Positions 45,486-57,623 of a DNA stretch of 64,000 bases are shown here, piece by piece (the first letter of the stretch is position 1; the number at the start of each line of letters is the position of its first letter). The translations under genes were made by a program, and so were the position numbers. The notes beneath the pieces are model-generated. The model made no database searches and was not told where the DNA came from. It worked only from the letters and a program-made list of their open reading frames with translations. This DNA comes from Thinopyrum elongatum (lineage: Eukaryota > Streptophyta > Magnoliopsida > Poales > Poaceae). The DNA lies in NCBI GenBank assembly GCA_011799875.1, contig CM022297.1, positions 442,233,292 to 442,297,291 of the forward strand, written 5' to 3'.

Positions 45486-46366
45486 CGCGTTGCACAAAGA
45501 GCGGAGACTGTAGAGCAGCACGACAGTGATGACACATGCAGTTTTTACCGAGGTTCGGGCCGCCGCGAGGCGTAAAACCCTACTCCTGCTTTGGTGGATT
45601 GATGAAATGACCGTGGTGGAGACGCAGCGCTCAAGCCCGGCAAGGTTGCCTCGGGACGAGAGAAGCCACGCGCATATGAGTGTGCAAGAGTCCGAATCCT
45701 TTCTTAGGTTGCCATGACCCTCCTTTTATAGGTCAAGGGGTTACGACAATGGCAAAACAGTCATTATCCAGTGATTAGATAGCCACAGTGCTATCATACC
45801 TAACTCTGCAGATAGGACAGGGTGCATTAAATGCACCGCTTAGTGTCACATCGCGGGGTAGCACGGCAATCCTTGCCGTGCTATTCATCCACCTTCTCGC
45901 CTGCCTGCGTGACACTACTCTGGACGGGTGTCATTTGGGGGTGATCTTCCTGAGAAATGGCTGCCACGTGCCTAATACCTGCCACTTAATCACTTGGGGG
46001 CTCGACACCGCACCGATAGGTGACTTGCGTTGCTGTGAGGTGAAGCGATGGAGCCTTGGCGGGGTGATCCGCCCTCGGCGTCCCCGGCAAGCTTGCCGGG
46101 GGAGTCTTGAGACTTGTCTTCGGGGTGACCTTGACCTTGCCAGGCTCGCCTGCCCGGCAAGGGAGGTTTTTCCATAGTGATACCTTGCTTCTTTGACTTG
46201 TCTTGGTCTTCTTGATCCGCCCTTTGATTTCTCAAAGAGATATCTCTTCTGCTTGGCCTTGTCTTGGATGCTTGGTGCCGTTCGCTTTGTTATTGTCATG
46301 CCGGAGACTTGCCTGTCCGGGCACAAGTCAGAGGGAAACATACACCCCTGTTTGTGTACCCCGACA
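45486..46366 (-). repeat. Gyp-C left LTR, remaining 881 bp
   Basis: It matches 51940-52820. The minus-strand TATA box CTATAAAAGG is at 45722-45731. It ends CCCCGACA at 46366, followed by the purine-type tract on the minus strand. Confidence 0.9.
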
Positions 46367-46766
46367 GAAGCCCCCGGGCCTGAGCCATACGTGTCACCGG
46401 GCGCGTTGGGTTAGGTCCAAAATGGTGCCCGGATACGTGTCGATGAGGTGCTACGTGTGCAGCGTTTTGTCATGATGACCAGTCAATCCAATGTCCACTC
46501 CGCGTAATTACCGCAGGTCGAGGGGTCGTGGTACTACAGCAGTTAATGTAAAACGGTAACTTTCTGAGAGGGAACGGCAAAAAGTCGTGCTTCCCCCCAC
46601 GTTCTTTTCCCTTAAAAAGAGAAAAACACGAAGGGGCACTGCTCATTAAGCGTCCGTTTCACCCTCCACCATATTCTTCCTCAAGCCAATCGACCGCCCC
46701 TCACCCACATTCGTCTCCGATCCCCATCCAGCTCTCCTCTTTCCATCCCCACCATAGCTTGCAAGG

Positions 46767-49700
46767 ATGGGAAAGAAAAACGCAGCTGCCAATGGGAAGC
46801 GAGCGACCACCGCGAAGGAGGCGACGGCGGAGGGGAGCAAGAAGAGGGCAGCAGAGCTGGATAAGAAGCGAAGGGGAGATGTGGTCTTCTTCCCGTTGAA
46901 CTTGGACGGCGATGCCTTGGTTGTGAGGTATGGATATCTGTGGGGGAGGGAAGTTCCAAAGGGGCATGGAGCGCCCAAGGTCATGTCGGAGGGAAAGAAT
47001 GATCCGCCGGATTCGTACCGATTTTTCTGCGCATACTTCATCTGTGGCCTCTACCCTCCTTTTTTGGATTTCTTTGAGGCGATGATGGTGGTGTATGGGT
47101 TCCACCTCTTAGACTTCACGCCAAATGCAATGGCGTGTATGGCGATTTTCGCTCACTTGTGTGAGAATTTCATTGGAGTTGCCCCCAATGTGGATTTGTT
47201 CAGGCATTTCTTTATCCCGCGGGTGGAGAACAAGGCCCACCGTTCCGGGAACGTAAGCTAAATCCCTCGAGTGGCGAGGGAAAGTTGGGATTACCTTCCT
47301 GGTCAGCAGCGCGGCAGGTGGGAGGAGTGGTGGGCGGACTGGTGTTGGATCCAGGACGAGGAGGCCCCAGAGTTTTGCTAGGCGTGGACGGAGTGCATTG
47401 TGTGCGGCAACGACTGGAGGGAATTTGGCCTTACTGATGACAGGCTTTGCCCGACACTGAATAGGATCACCCGTCTGAAGGCTGCCGGGTTAAGTATCGA
47501 ACAAGTGGGAGATGATTTCCTCCATCACCGCATTGCGCCGCTGCAGAAGAGGGACAGGTTTGCTTGGCGGTATTAAGATGCGGGGGACAGGATGCGTCTA
47601 TACCCGGGCCTGACCAACAACTTGTCAGTCTATGGTCATGCTTGGCTGTGCGAACAATTGTTCGGAAGCCTTAGGCCATTCAAATTGCCAGCAAGGGTTG
47701 TCCCACTGAATGTCAACTCCGCCCTGGACCATATCTTGAAGTGGATGCCTGATTGCAACGCTTACGGGGTTGCGGGCAATTAGCAACTACCCGAGTTGGA
47801 TGCAAATTTTGAATGGACCTCTAGCTTGGTGGAAAGGGCAACTAGGGTGGAGAACAACATGTTCAAGCGCACCTCCAAGGTAGAGGCGGAGTTTATCAAG
47901 AGGCGAGTTGAGGAGGACAAAGTGCTCCGAGCCGCCGAAAAGGCGAAGCCTGAAAGGGGAGAAGAAGAAGGGGAAGGGGAAGCCGAAGGCGAAGGCGCAC
48001 ACAGTGGAGGAGGCTGCCGGGGACGACCTTGCTGGGGCTGAGCCTGCCGGAATCGAGGCCTTATATGCCGCGGCAGCAGAGGCCCAAGAAAAGGATGAGA
48101 CCGGGGATGCGGAGCAACCCAAGGAGGATTGGCTCATAGTGGGTCCGCAAGCTCCCGAACCAGACCTGGAGCAGCGTCCTCGCTGACGGCCTAGCCGAGG
48201 AATAGTGGCTCCTACTCCTGCGCCCGCCGCCAAGAGGGTGAAGAAGATCACTACCAAGAGTGACAGGGTGGATGCGCTGCGCCGTCATTCTTCTCGCCTT
48301 TCCGAGGCCAAGACCCCTCCCGCCAAGCGACGGGCGGTCACGGGAGTGCACTCCAGCTCCCAATCAGATTCGAGCTCCTCACACAGCTCATCCTCGTCGG
48401 AGCCCCTGCATCCCAGCAGGGTCTACAGTTGCCGGGAAGCACCACCGCCCCGACCCTGAAGAGGAGCAGAGCACCTCCGCCACCCATGGGGTTCGCATTG
48501 GGCTCCATGCTCATCGATTCAGAGTAAGGATAACAATTTCTCCTGTTGTTGAAGTTTCGCGTGCTTGTCAGCTTGCTGATTCAATCTTGTTCGTTGCCTT
48601 TGACAGGGAGGAGGAGGAGGAGACCCTCGTCCATCGGGCCAAGCGGCTAAGGCGCGCAGAGCCGTCGATGTCCCCGGGAGGCATGGGTTTGGCGGGGAGC
48701 AGCATGAATGATCCAGTGACAAGCCCCCAGCCCAGCCCCCGGTGTGAAGGCGCGGGACTGATTCCCCTCGCCAAAGATGGTGCAGAAGAGCGCCCCCCAT
48801 CTCCAATCCGAGAGGAGGGAGAATCCGCCTAGGATGGGGCCTCCCAGGAGGGGTCCACTCTGCTTGCTGATCGAGCTGAGGGGACCCTGACGAGGATTCC
48901 TATGGATGGCCCCGCCCAGGTTGACGCCATAGTTACCAGGGAAGGGGGCGGCGTTCATGTTTCAGCAACTGATGTTGCCAGGGAAACTGAAGACCCTCCA
49001 TGGCAAACAACTCCCGGTAAGTTATCTGTTTTCCTTTACCATCTTGCCCCAAGTTCTAGGTCCTCCAATGCTTCTACCTCCTCATAATTGCTTGTTGCCT
49101 TTGCTCGCAGTATCATTGGCCGAGGAGCTCGAGCTGTTGGAGGAGGTGGCAAACATCGGGAAAGATGCTGCTGAGGAGGCCATCAAAATCGCTGCCGTGG
49201 AGGGGCAGGAACACGCCGCCGGGGGCGCTCAGGAGCCCCCAAGGAAGCAGAGAAAGCCCCTGGCAGTGCGTCAAGGTCAGGGGCATTGGTTGAAGAGAAA
49301 ATCCCCTTCAAACCATGAGCCCTCCTTCCTCGTTTGGCGCCTCGATTAGGACACCACAGCCAACTTCAAGCCAATTGGCGCTGGTGCTGGCCAAACTCGG
49401 TCTCGGAGCCCCTGGTTCTTTGGCAGCAGCGAGCGCAGAACTAGATGAGGAGATCCAGCGTATCATGGCACCACTGTCTCAGCATGTTGGAGAAATTAAT
49501 GGCTCCGTCGATGCAGTCTTGGACCTGTCCTTCCTGGAGTCTGTGGCGGTGGGCATTAAGGAAATGCAGAATCGGTACGGCCAGAAGTAGCAGGCACTCA
49601 AGGAGCAGCACAATTCGGCTAACCGCGTGGACCAGAAGCTGAGGGACAAGGGTAGCGAGCTGCGCGATTGGCACGGCAAGCTGTTCCAAGTTCTTTCGCG

Positions 49701-50676
49701 ATAACACGAGACGATCTCCATGGTGAAAGACGATGTCACCGCTCGGGAGGCCCGTCTGGCGGAGCGCACTGCGCTTCTGGACACCAGGGAGAAGGGCATT
49801 TCTTCCCGGGAGGAGAACCTCGAGGCCACCCTCTGTAGCAAGAACGAGGAACTGGAGGCCCTCGTCCAGCAGCGCACCAAGGAGCTGGAGGACAAGCACA
49901 AGGCAGCCATCGATGCACTCTCCACCAACTCTGCCATCCAATTGAAGAAGATTGCTGATAACCTTGCCACTGCATCCACTGCTAAAGCTGATCTTGACCA
50001 ACATGTGGCCAAACTCACAGAAGAGCTTGCCGGGAGTGCCAAGGAAACCGCAGCCCTTAAGGAGGAGGTGCAGAAAGCAGAGATCCTTCTGAAAGAGGTG
50101 CAAACACAACTTTCCTCCAAGAGCCAAGACCTTGAGACTGCCAATGGCACCATTGCTGACATGAAGGCCAGGATCGGGACCCTGGAGAGCTCGGTCGAAT
50201 CTGGTGGGGTCCGCGAGAAGCAATTGATGAAGGATTTGGACAACACAAGAGCCCTTCGAAAGGATGCAGAGGACAAGCTGGCGAACCAATCCGAGTAGGT
50301 TGACCTTTGGATCAAGAGTCTGGTCGACATCGCTAAGCGCCTCACTGCCCAGATTGCAACAATGGGCATGGAGGGGCCAGTCTTCTCGATTGACAGGCAT
50401 GAGGTCCCGAGCATCAAGTTAGGGCTCTTCTTCAATAAGCTGATTGAAGGGCTGAAGACCCATGAGGAAGGAAGAGGTGCTCTCTTTGCAAGTGAGTCTC
50501 GAAAGCTCACCCGCAATGCCCTCTTCATGGTCTTAAGTAACCTCGCCTGTCACCACCCCAAACTCAACCTTGTTGATGGCTTCAGGAAGCTCCCGGCAGG
50601 CACTGATGTTCCTGCTACTGAGAAGAAAGCTGGTCCCTTTGCCGACAGGGTCCTCCCCGTCCCCACGGCTCCATAA
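46767..50676 (+). pseudogene. Antisense gene of Gyp-C (PF04195-like plus long coiled coil)
   Basis: Exon 1 (46767-48533) has a Lys/Ala leader, VVFFPLNLDGDALVVRYGYL, PPFLDFFEAMMVVYGFHLL, and the counterpart of the family hallmark (HHRIAPLQKRDRFAWRY). Exon 2 is 48607-49016 and exon 3 starts at 49111. The part 49315-50676 is one frame, mostly coiled coil (LVQQRTKELEDKHKAAID, VAKLTEELAGSAKETAALKE). Stops are TAA 47259, TAG 47380, TAA 47574, TAG 47781, TGA 48184, TAG near 48831, TAG 49588, TAA 49702 and TAG 50296. Nearly all fit lost Gln codons. One frameshift lies near 47950. It is the only sizeable gene left in Gyp-C. Confidence 0.8.
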
Positions 50677-51569
50677 GGCCACCAAGTCGGGCCTCGAATC
50701 ATTCATGTCGCTGTGTTGTCCTGTAACAAAACATTATGCATGTCCTGTGTTTAGATCCCGTATTTCTTTTGCTCGTACTGAACTGATGGTTAATTAGTTT
50801 CAAATGCATGCTATCCCTCTTGCGTTGCATCCATGGAAGTCCGTAAGGTTAGCTTATTTTTCGCGTGTTTTTGGTTGCCTGCCCGTAGCATGCTGTCGCG
50901 ATTGCTGTGAGGAGCGGGTCATTAGCATTCAGCTGGCGAGGGCAAGTCCCGGCAAGTTTTTCCTTAGGAGTCTTTGATGCAGCCACCCACTTTGTTGAGC
51001 TGGCTCGAAACAAGGCGGGGTCGCAGAAAAATACAACAAGGTGACATTGCACGGAAAGGCTTAAACCATACGTAAAACATTGAATGACCGAGGGGAAAGC
51101 AAATGCAAACTCTGGAGATAAAATCAATGGGCAAGTTAACTTAGCTTTTGTCCATGCTTCTTTTATTCTCCGATAGTAGCCATTCTCCATGTCTGTGGGC
51201 CTGAGGAGGCTGGCATTTAGCTTGTCGTTTTCGGATCCCCGGCAAGGGCCGGAGGGGATCATAGATCTCTCGCGGGCGACAAAGCATGGTGCAAGGTAGG
51301 GCCGGTTTTTCTCTCTCTTTCCCCTTACACTTTTGACGATCTTACGGCAGTCGGCACAAATGCCACACTGACATGGAAGGCCTTGCCGGAGCATGCTTGT
51401 CGGGGCGTCAATCGATGGATTCGCACCAGCGCTCTACTCAGGATTTTCCCGTAGCAGGGCAAATGCTGAACCGAGTTTCGCGCGGGCTCATCAACGTCGA
51501 TGACGCTAAAGCCAGTGTAGCTTGATCGTCGACCAGTGAAAGTGGCAGAGAGAGGAACCATGTACCTTA
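50677..51569. other. Non-coding part of Gyp-C between antisense gene and gag leader
   Basis: Here the gag-pol region should be but is missing. The ORFs of up to 181 aa on the minus strand show no domain, composition or motif that I recognise. Confidence 0.5.
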
Positions 51570-51773
51570 TCACCTTGCCCCCTTTTCCAAACGGGGCCTG
51601 CATGGTGACCATGCTGCCTGAACCGTTCGGGGTTGTCGCACCGCCGTCATCCCTTGCTCCTGCGGCTGCGGCAACCGCGGCGGAGACAGATGGTGGGAAC
51701 TGGGCTGGGCGGGCGAAGGAGCGATGTCGCTTCCTTCCCGATCCACTATGCCACATTTTTTCTTGGGTGTCAT
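51570..51773 (-). pseudogene. gag leader remnant of Gyp-C
   Basis: On the minus strand, after the primer-binding site, a frame reads through a poly-Ser stretch to MTPKKKCGIVDREGSDIAPS and a Pro/Gln-rich segment, ending at 51570. Its place after the LTR suggests a gag N-terminus. No gag core follows. The call depends mostly on position. Confidence 0.45.
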
Positions 51774-51854
51774 GGATGATGAATTCGTCGATGAAGAAGA
51801 CGATGACGAGGACGACGCGCTGCTTACACCCTCGGGTTCGCACAAGCGCTCCCC

Positions 51855-51872
51855 CCTACCTAGCGCGCCAAA
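51855..51872 (-). other. Primer-binding site of Gyp-C
   Basis: TTTGGCGCGCTAGGTAG on the minus strand lies two bases from the LTR end. It sets the element's orientation as minus. Confidence 0.6.
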
Positions 51873-51874
51873 GA

Positions 51875-52820
51875 TCTCGCGGTTCAACACGGCCACCTAT
51901 GGGGCCATCGGCCCCTTGTGGTTCAGCAAGGGGGAAGGGCGCGTTGCACAAAGAGCTGAGACCGTAGAGCAGCACGGCAGTGATGACACAGGCAGTTTTT
52001 ACCCAGGTTCGGGCCACCGCGAGGCGTAAAACCCTACTCCTACTTTGGTGGATTGATGAAAGGACTGTGGTGGAGACGCAACGCTCAAGCCTAGCAAGGT
52101 TGCCTCGGGACGAGAGCAGCTACGCGCGTATGAGTGTACAAGGGTCCGAATCCTTTCTAAGGTTGCCACGGCCCTCCTTTTATAGTTCAAGGGGTTATCA
52201 CAATGGCAAAACAGTCATTATCCAGTGATTAGATAGCCACAGTGCTATCATACCTAACTCTGCAGATAGGACAGGGTGCATTAAATGCACCGCTTAGTGT
52301 CATATCGCGGGGTAGCCCGGCAAGCCTTGTCGTGCTATTCATCCACCTTCTTGCTTGCCTGCATGACACGCCTCTGGACGGGTGTCATTTGGGGGTGATC
52401 TTCCTCAGAAATGGCTGCCACGTGCCAAATACCAGCCACCTAATCACTTGGGGGCTCGACACCGCACCGATAGGTGACTTGCGTTGCTGTGAGGTGGAGC
52501 GGTGGAGCCTTGGCGGGGTGATCCGCCCTCGGCGTCCCCAACAAGCTTGTCGGGGGAGTCTTGAGACTTGTCTTCGGGGTGACCTCGACCTTGCCAGGCT
52601 CGCCTTCCCGGCAAGGGAGGTTTTTCCTTAGTGATACCTTGCTTCTTTCGCTTGTCTTGGTCTTCTTAATCTGCCCTTTGATTTCTCAAAGAGGTATCTC
52701 TTCTGCTTGGCCTTGTCTTGGATGCTTGGAGCTGTTCGCTTTGTTGTTGTTGTGCCGGAGACTTGCCTGTTCGGGCACAAGTCAGGGGGAAACATACACC
52801 CCTGTTTGTGTACCCCGACA
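51875..52820 (-). repeat. Right LTR of Gyp-C (5' LTR in its orientation)
   Basis: It is 946 bp. The inner terminus reads TCTC where the other copy has TGTC, a mutated end. It carries a minus-strand TATA box TATAAAAGG near 52176-52184. It is followed by TGATG. Confidence 0.9.
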
Positions 52821-52825
52821 TGATG

Positions 52826-52975
52826 GTACCCGGAGTACACATCAAGGAAAGATAGATGCTCGCATCCCGCAGTCGAATCCACTATTTAGTCGATGCGGGG
52901 GAGCGGAAAATTATCTTTCCGGTAGGCCCGATTGATACATTTGAAGTCAATACACATACGGAGTGACTTGTCCTT
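52826..52975 (-). pseudogene. Gyp-A reverse transcriptase, middle fragment
   Basis: The minus strand reads SLRMCIDFKCINRAYRKDNF, a stop (TAA at about 52883, Gln in Gyp-B), then VDSTAGCEHLSFLDVYSGYH. This is RT finger/palm sequence, including the first catalytic Asp in FLDVYSGYH. It joins 33040 on one side and 57624 on the other. Confidence 0.9.
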
Positions 52976-55900
52976 TGTAACGCCCAAGATGCGATTCTAT
53001 CCCAATCACGTGATGAACTCATGATTAGGGGCACAATCGCATTTCGAGCGCGTAGCAAGGTGGCATACAAATACATACAACCAAGTGAATAGATAGAATA
53101 CGAGATCCAGGCAACACTTGCCCCAGAATAGCATGAATATGACAATCATCATACAATCATCCATACATATAGTAGAGTCCGACGACGGACTAGATAAAAA
53201 GAAAACACCACCCTGCTACTATCCCCGGATACTCCGACTAGGTCCTCTACTGATCGTCCGGATAGGTAACATAGAAACGCCCACGATCCTCATCAAACTC
53301 CCACTGGAGCTCAGTGGCATCTCCTGCATCAGATTCAATGGCACCTGCAACTGTGTTTGTAGTATTCTGTGAGCCACGGGGACTCAGGAATCATATCACC
53401 CACGGTATCAAGACTAACAAAGCTTAAATGGGTATGGCATGGTTAAGTGGTGGAGTTGCAGCAAGCACTAAGCATATGTATGGTGGCTAACTTACGAATA
53501 CAAGAACAAGGTGAGAAGCTACGCAAACGGTCGCAAACTAGTAATGATCAAGAAGTGATCCTGAACTACTTACGTTATAACATAACCCCACCGTGTTCTC
53601 TTCCCGAACCTCGTCGAAAAGAGACCATCACGGTTACACACGCGGTTGGTGTATTTTAAAGAGTTTAGTGTCAAGTTCACTACAACCGGATATTAAAAAC
53701 TCCCATCTGCCACATAACCACGGGCACGACTTCTAAAAGTTTAAACCCTGCAGGGGTGTCCCAACTTAGCCCATGACAAGCTCATGATCCGCGGAGACAA
53801 TCCTCCATCTCGGGACACTCCGATCAAGCTCGGAATCCCGGTGCACAAGACATTTCGACAATGGTAAAACAAAACCAGCAAGACCTCCCGACGTGCCGAC
53901 ACCCTGATAGTAGCCGCGCGTATCTCGTCTCAGGCCATGATCGGATGGGACAAGCTACGAGTAAAACCAGACCTCGAGTTTCCCCATGGTGGCCCCGCAG
54001 GCCGCCCGTTTTGTACCAACACTCATGAGGAGCACTGGCCCGGGTTATTGATTAAGAATCCTCGGGTTAATTACTCCCTATGCAAATTTTAGTTGTTATT
54101 AGGCAAAAGGTAAAACCAAAGTTGGGCCTTGCTAGAAGAGTTTTATTCAAAGCGAACTGTCAAGGGGGGCCCATAAACCCCGACCGCGTTAGGAACGCAA
54201 AATTCAAGAAACATAACACCGGTATGACGGAAACTAAGGCAGCAAGAGTGGAACAAAACACCGAGCAAAAGGCCAAGCCTTCCACCCTTTACCAAGTATA
54301 TAGATGCATTAATTAAATAAGAGATATTGTGATATCCCAAGATATCCATGTCCCAACATGGAACAACCTGCACTGCACCTGCAACTAGCAACGCTATAAG
54401 AGAGGCTGAGCAAGCGGTAACATAGCCAAACAACAGTTTGCTAGGAAGGTGGTTTAGAGGCTTGACATGGCAATTTGGGAGGCTATATAAACAAGTTGTA
54501 GGTAGCGTGACATAGCGATAGAAACGAACAACTAGCAAGCAAAGATAGTAGTGATATCGGGGGTAATGATCATCTTGCCTGAAATGTCCTCAGTGGTATC
54601 GGTAACTTGCTCCTCGTGAACATACTCGACAGGGTCCTCGGTCACAAACTCGTCTCCCGGCTCTACCCAAAGCAAGAACATAGACATTGGAACAACAATC
54701 AATCACGGTGCAATGCGCAAGCAACATGATGCAAGACATGTCATGGAATGCAAGATATGATGTGCAATGCATATGAGGTGCTTCGGAAGGGGTGCAAGCG
54801 AGACGGAAGGAGAAACGATGAACATGGCACAATCTTGGTAATCCCAGCATGCCACTGGATATATTGGAAGATTTAGGTTGAAATCGATACAAAGATCACC
54901 GGAAACCGATGCACGGTTTGAAAATGACAAGCAAAGCCATATACAATGCAAGCTGTTGAAAACAGCAACATAATCACTTAGATGCAAAGTTTAAATATGC
55001 TACAACACTCCAACATGAAAACAAATGGCATGACATCGAAGTACATGTCAAGCACTACAAAACATGATTAGTGAGCTACTGCTAAAAACCACTAGAATAT
55101 GTTTAAAACAGCATGGCAAGAATGCAAATGTTAACAGTTTTTAGACTTGGTGAAAATACTAGACATGGAAGAAAACAGACTCAAATAGCAATGTTTAGGA
55201 CTAGTAAACTATATGCTACAGGAACATATTATGGCAAACATGAGCATGTCATGCTAGTACTAAATGCACTAAATGAAACTCCCTCACTGAGCTTGTTCCA
55301 GAAACACATAGATAAGATGATAGCATCAAAGCAAGATGGCGAGTTATATTCACAGATTCAGACTTACCAAAATAAACATGGCATGGCAAAACAGATTCAT
55401 GTAGTCATGTTTGCAAGCTTGTGGCACTCACTACAAAGCATATCATGGCATGTAAATAATTCTAACAGAAAGTAGACATGATGAAGAACATGTTCATGTG
55501 CAAAACTACCACATAGCATATTTGAATTTAAAGACAAAAAAAATGACAAAATCGCATATGCTGCAAAAATAACATGTTCACAAACTTGCTCAAATGAAGA
55601 AATGGATGCCACCAATGGATTCATTGGATTGTTCTAGCCCAAAAACATATATAATATGTTGGGGTCACCATGGAAAAAATCTCCACAAATGCACAAATGT
55701 AGTGCTGCCTAAATTGGAAAAGACAGAATAGGCAATATTCCCCAAATGGAAATGTCCAGAAATGGACTTGCCCGAATAGGAAAGATTCCATTGCCTGAAA
55801 TGGAATATTCGCAGGAATTAAAATAATAGGAAAAGAATAAGAGGGGGAGAGGCTGACATGTGGGACATGAGAGGGGTGTGAGTATGACAGGTGGGGCTGG

Positions 55901-57623
55901 TGCGCGTGTGAGGCTGAGCAGTGGGGCATGTGGGTCCCAACTGGCAGTAACTGCGGAGGGGCAAAATAGAGGAGAAACAGGGGAGCTGCCGGCCGGCGGA
56001 CGGGCACGGCGGAGGCCTCGCCGAAGCAGCTCCGGTGACCAAAGCTAGCGGCGGAGTGGCGCTACGAGACCGCCAGGCAATCCCGCACACACGCCTGACA
56101 CACACGGCACTGAACGACGACGGGAACGTCGCCGGCGACGAGGTGATAGAGACGGCGACGGCGGAGGCGAACGCGGCGCATGAAGGGCCTAGGCGAGAAG
56201 CTGCGTGCATTGATCGACACTACGCGGTATGACAAACATGACGGACACGCACGGATGGCCTACGGTGGTCGGAGCACTCGCCGGAGGCAAGGTCCAACGG
56301 CGACGGGTTCGGGCACTCGCGGCGAATGGCAATAGAGCGAGCAACACAGGGGAAGAAGGGCAAGGGGCGACGCGGGTGCTCACCATGAACACGCACGCGC
56401 GTTCGGACGGAGGCGACGAGGTCGGGGATGCCGGAATTTCGCTGGAGAAGGTGCGGTGGACGACGGTGAAGAAGAGGAAGAAAGCGGCGGAGTCTTGGCG
56501 TCCCTCGGTGAAGTAGTGGATGTAGAGGACGTAGACGACGTCGGCGAACTCTCCGGATAAGCTTGGTGGGGCGAAGGAGGCTGGAGCTCACGCCAGCGCC
56601 ATGGCCGTGCTCTCGGGTGCGCTCTGGACACAATCGGGGCGGTGGATCTGGTGGCTCTAAGCTCCTGGCGGCGGCAGAGGATGGAAGAGGGAAACCCTAG
56701 GGGGTTGGTGGACAAGGAGATGGCTTAAAAGGGGGGCCAGGGCGACGGGGCGGAGCGTCGATGCTCTCGGCCGCGGCCATGTGCGTGCATGGCGAGGGGG
56801 ACCGAGGAAGGGGAAAGGTGGGTGAGCGGGCTGGTGTGGTCGCTAATGGGTGGGGCCTACCAGGCCACATGTCGAGGAGCTAGAGGGGGTATGCAGCCGT
56901 TTGGGTGAGAAAAGGAGGGAGAGGGAGGCCGCGCAGGTCCAGGTGGGCTGCGGGGTGCCTGACTGGGCCCGCTAGCTGGGCTGCGGCGGCTGGAGCACTA
57001 GGAGGCCAGCCCAGGTAAGCTTCTTCTCTTTTCTTTCCAATTCTGTTTAATTAAATAAACAGCTGAAGAAAAGGAAAAGGCCAGGGGCTAAGGGAGGTGT
57101 TTGGGAAATATAAAAATATCCCCATGACCCTAAAATTGTGCCCTATTTAACAAAATTGGTTTGGGCTTTTTTAGAGGTAGAAACATAAAACAAGTTTGAA
57201 TATAATTCAAACTTGAGGCATTTTTGAACCTAACCAAAACAACTTAAAAAGAGGTGAAATTTGGCAGAGAGGTTTAGGGCATGGTGTTAGAATATTGCGG
57301 AGAAAATGAACATTAATGGAGAAGGGAAAAGTGGCACTTGCAAAACATAGAAGAAAAGAGAAGGGAGGTGATGATGCAAGAATCACACATGGAGCATGCA
57401 ACAATATAACATGCATGAATAGACAATGCACATGATGATTATGAGAATGCAAAAGGACAATAGGCACAAGTGCAACATGGCAATGGTGAGTAATGCAAAA
57501 GCAATGAAAACAACAACACATAAAAACAAAAGAGGCCAAAACTGAATGAGCCCAAATGGAATTGGATGAAGATCAAGTTGGATACATTGCCAAAATGGGA
57601 AGTGTTACATATGGGGTGTTACA
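52976..57623. mobile_element. LTR-D: 4.6-kb LTR-like insertion, probably a solo LTR
   Basis: It starts TGTAACGCCC and ends GGGTGTTACA (a near-perfect inverted end pair), with the exact duplication TCCTT at 52971-52975 and 57624-57628. I find no internal copy of its ends, no primer-binding site and no gag or pol. That points to a solo LTR of a family with long LTRs, or a non-autonomous element. The AT-rich left part and the GC-rich stretch at 55980-56980 contain several open frames of 60-140 aa on both strands, but none looks like a real protein. Confidence 0.8.

Larger units (their letters stand above)
33045..52820 (-). mobile_element. Gyp-C: non-autonomous Gypsy-type element, split by Gyp-B
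   Basis: Its LTRs are 33045-33109 plus 45486-46366 (946 bp once Gyp-B and its duplication are removed) and 51875-52820 (946 bp). The target duplication TGATG is at 33040-33044 and 52821-52825. The minus orientation is inferred from TTTGGCGCGCTAGG beside the right LTR (51855-51872, primer-binding type), a GGGGGCTTC tract beside the left LTR, and TATAAAAGG on the minus strand of both LTRs. The internal part is only 5.5 kb: a gag leader and an antisense gene, no pol. About 61 LTR differences suggest roughly 2.5 million years at 1.3e-8. Confidence 0.9.

Noticed and set aside
55818..56715. Frames of 95-137 aa in the GC-rich part of LTR-D
   Set aside because: They have the same composition artefact, overlapping on both strands with no motif.
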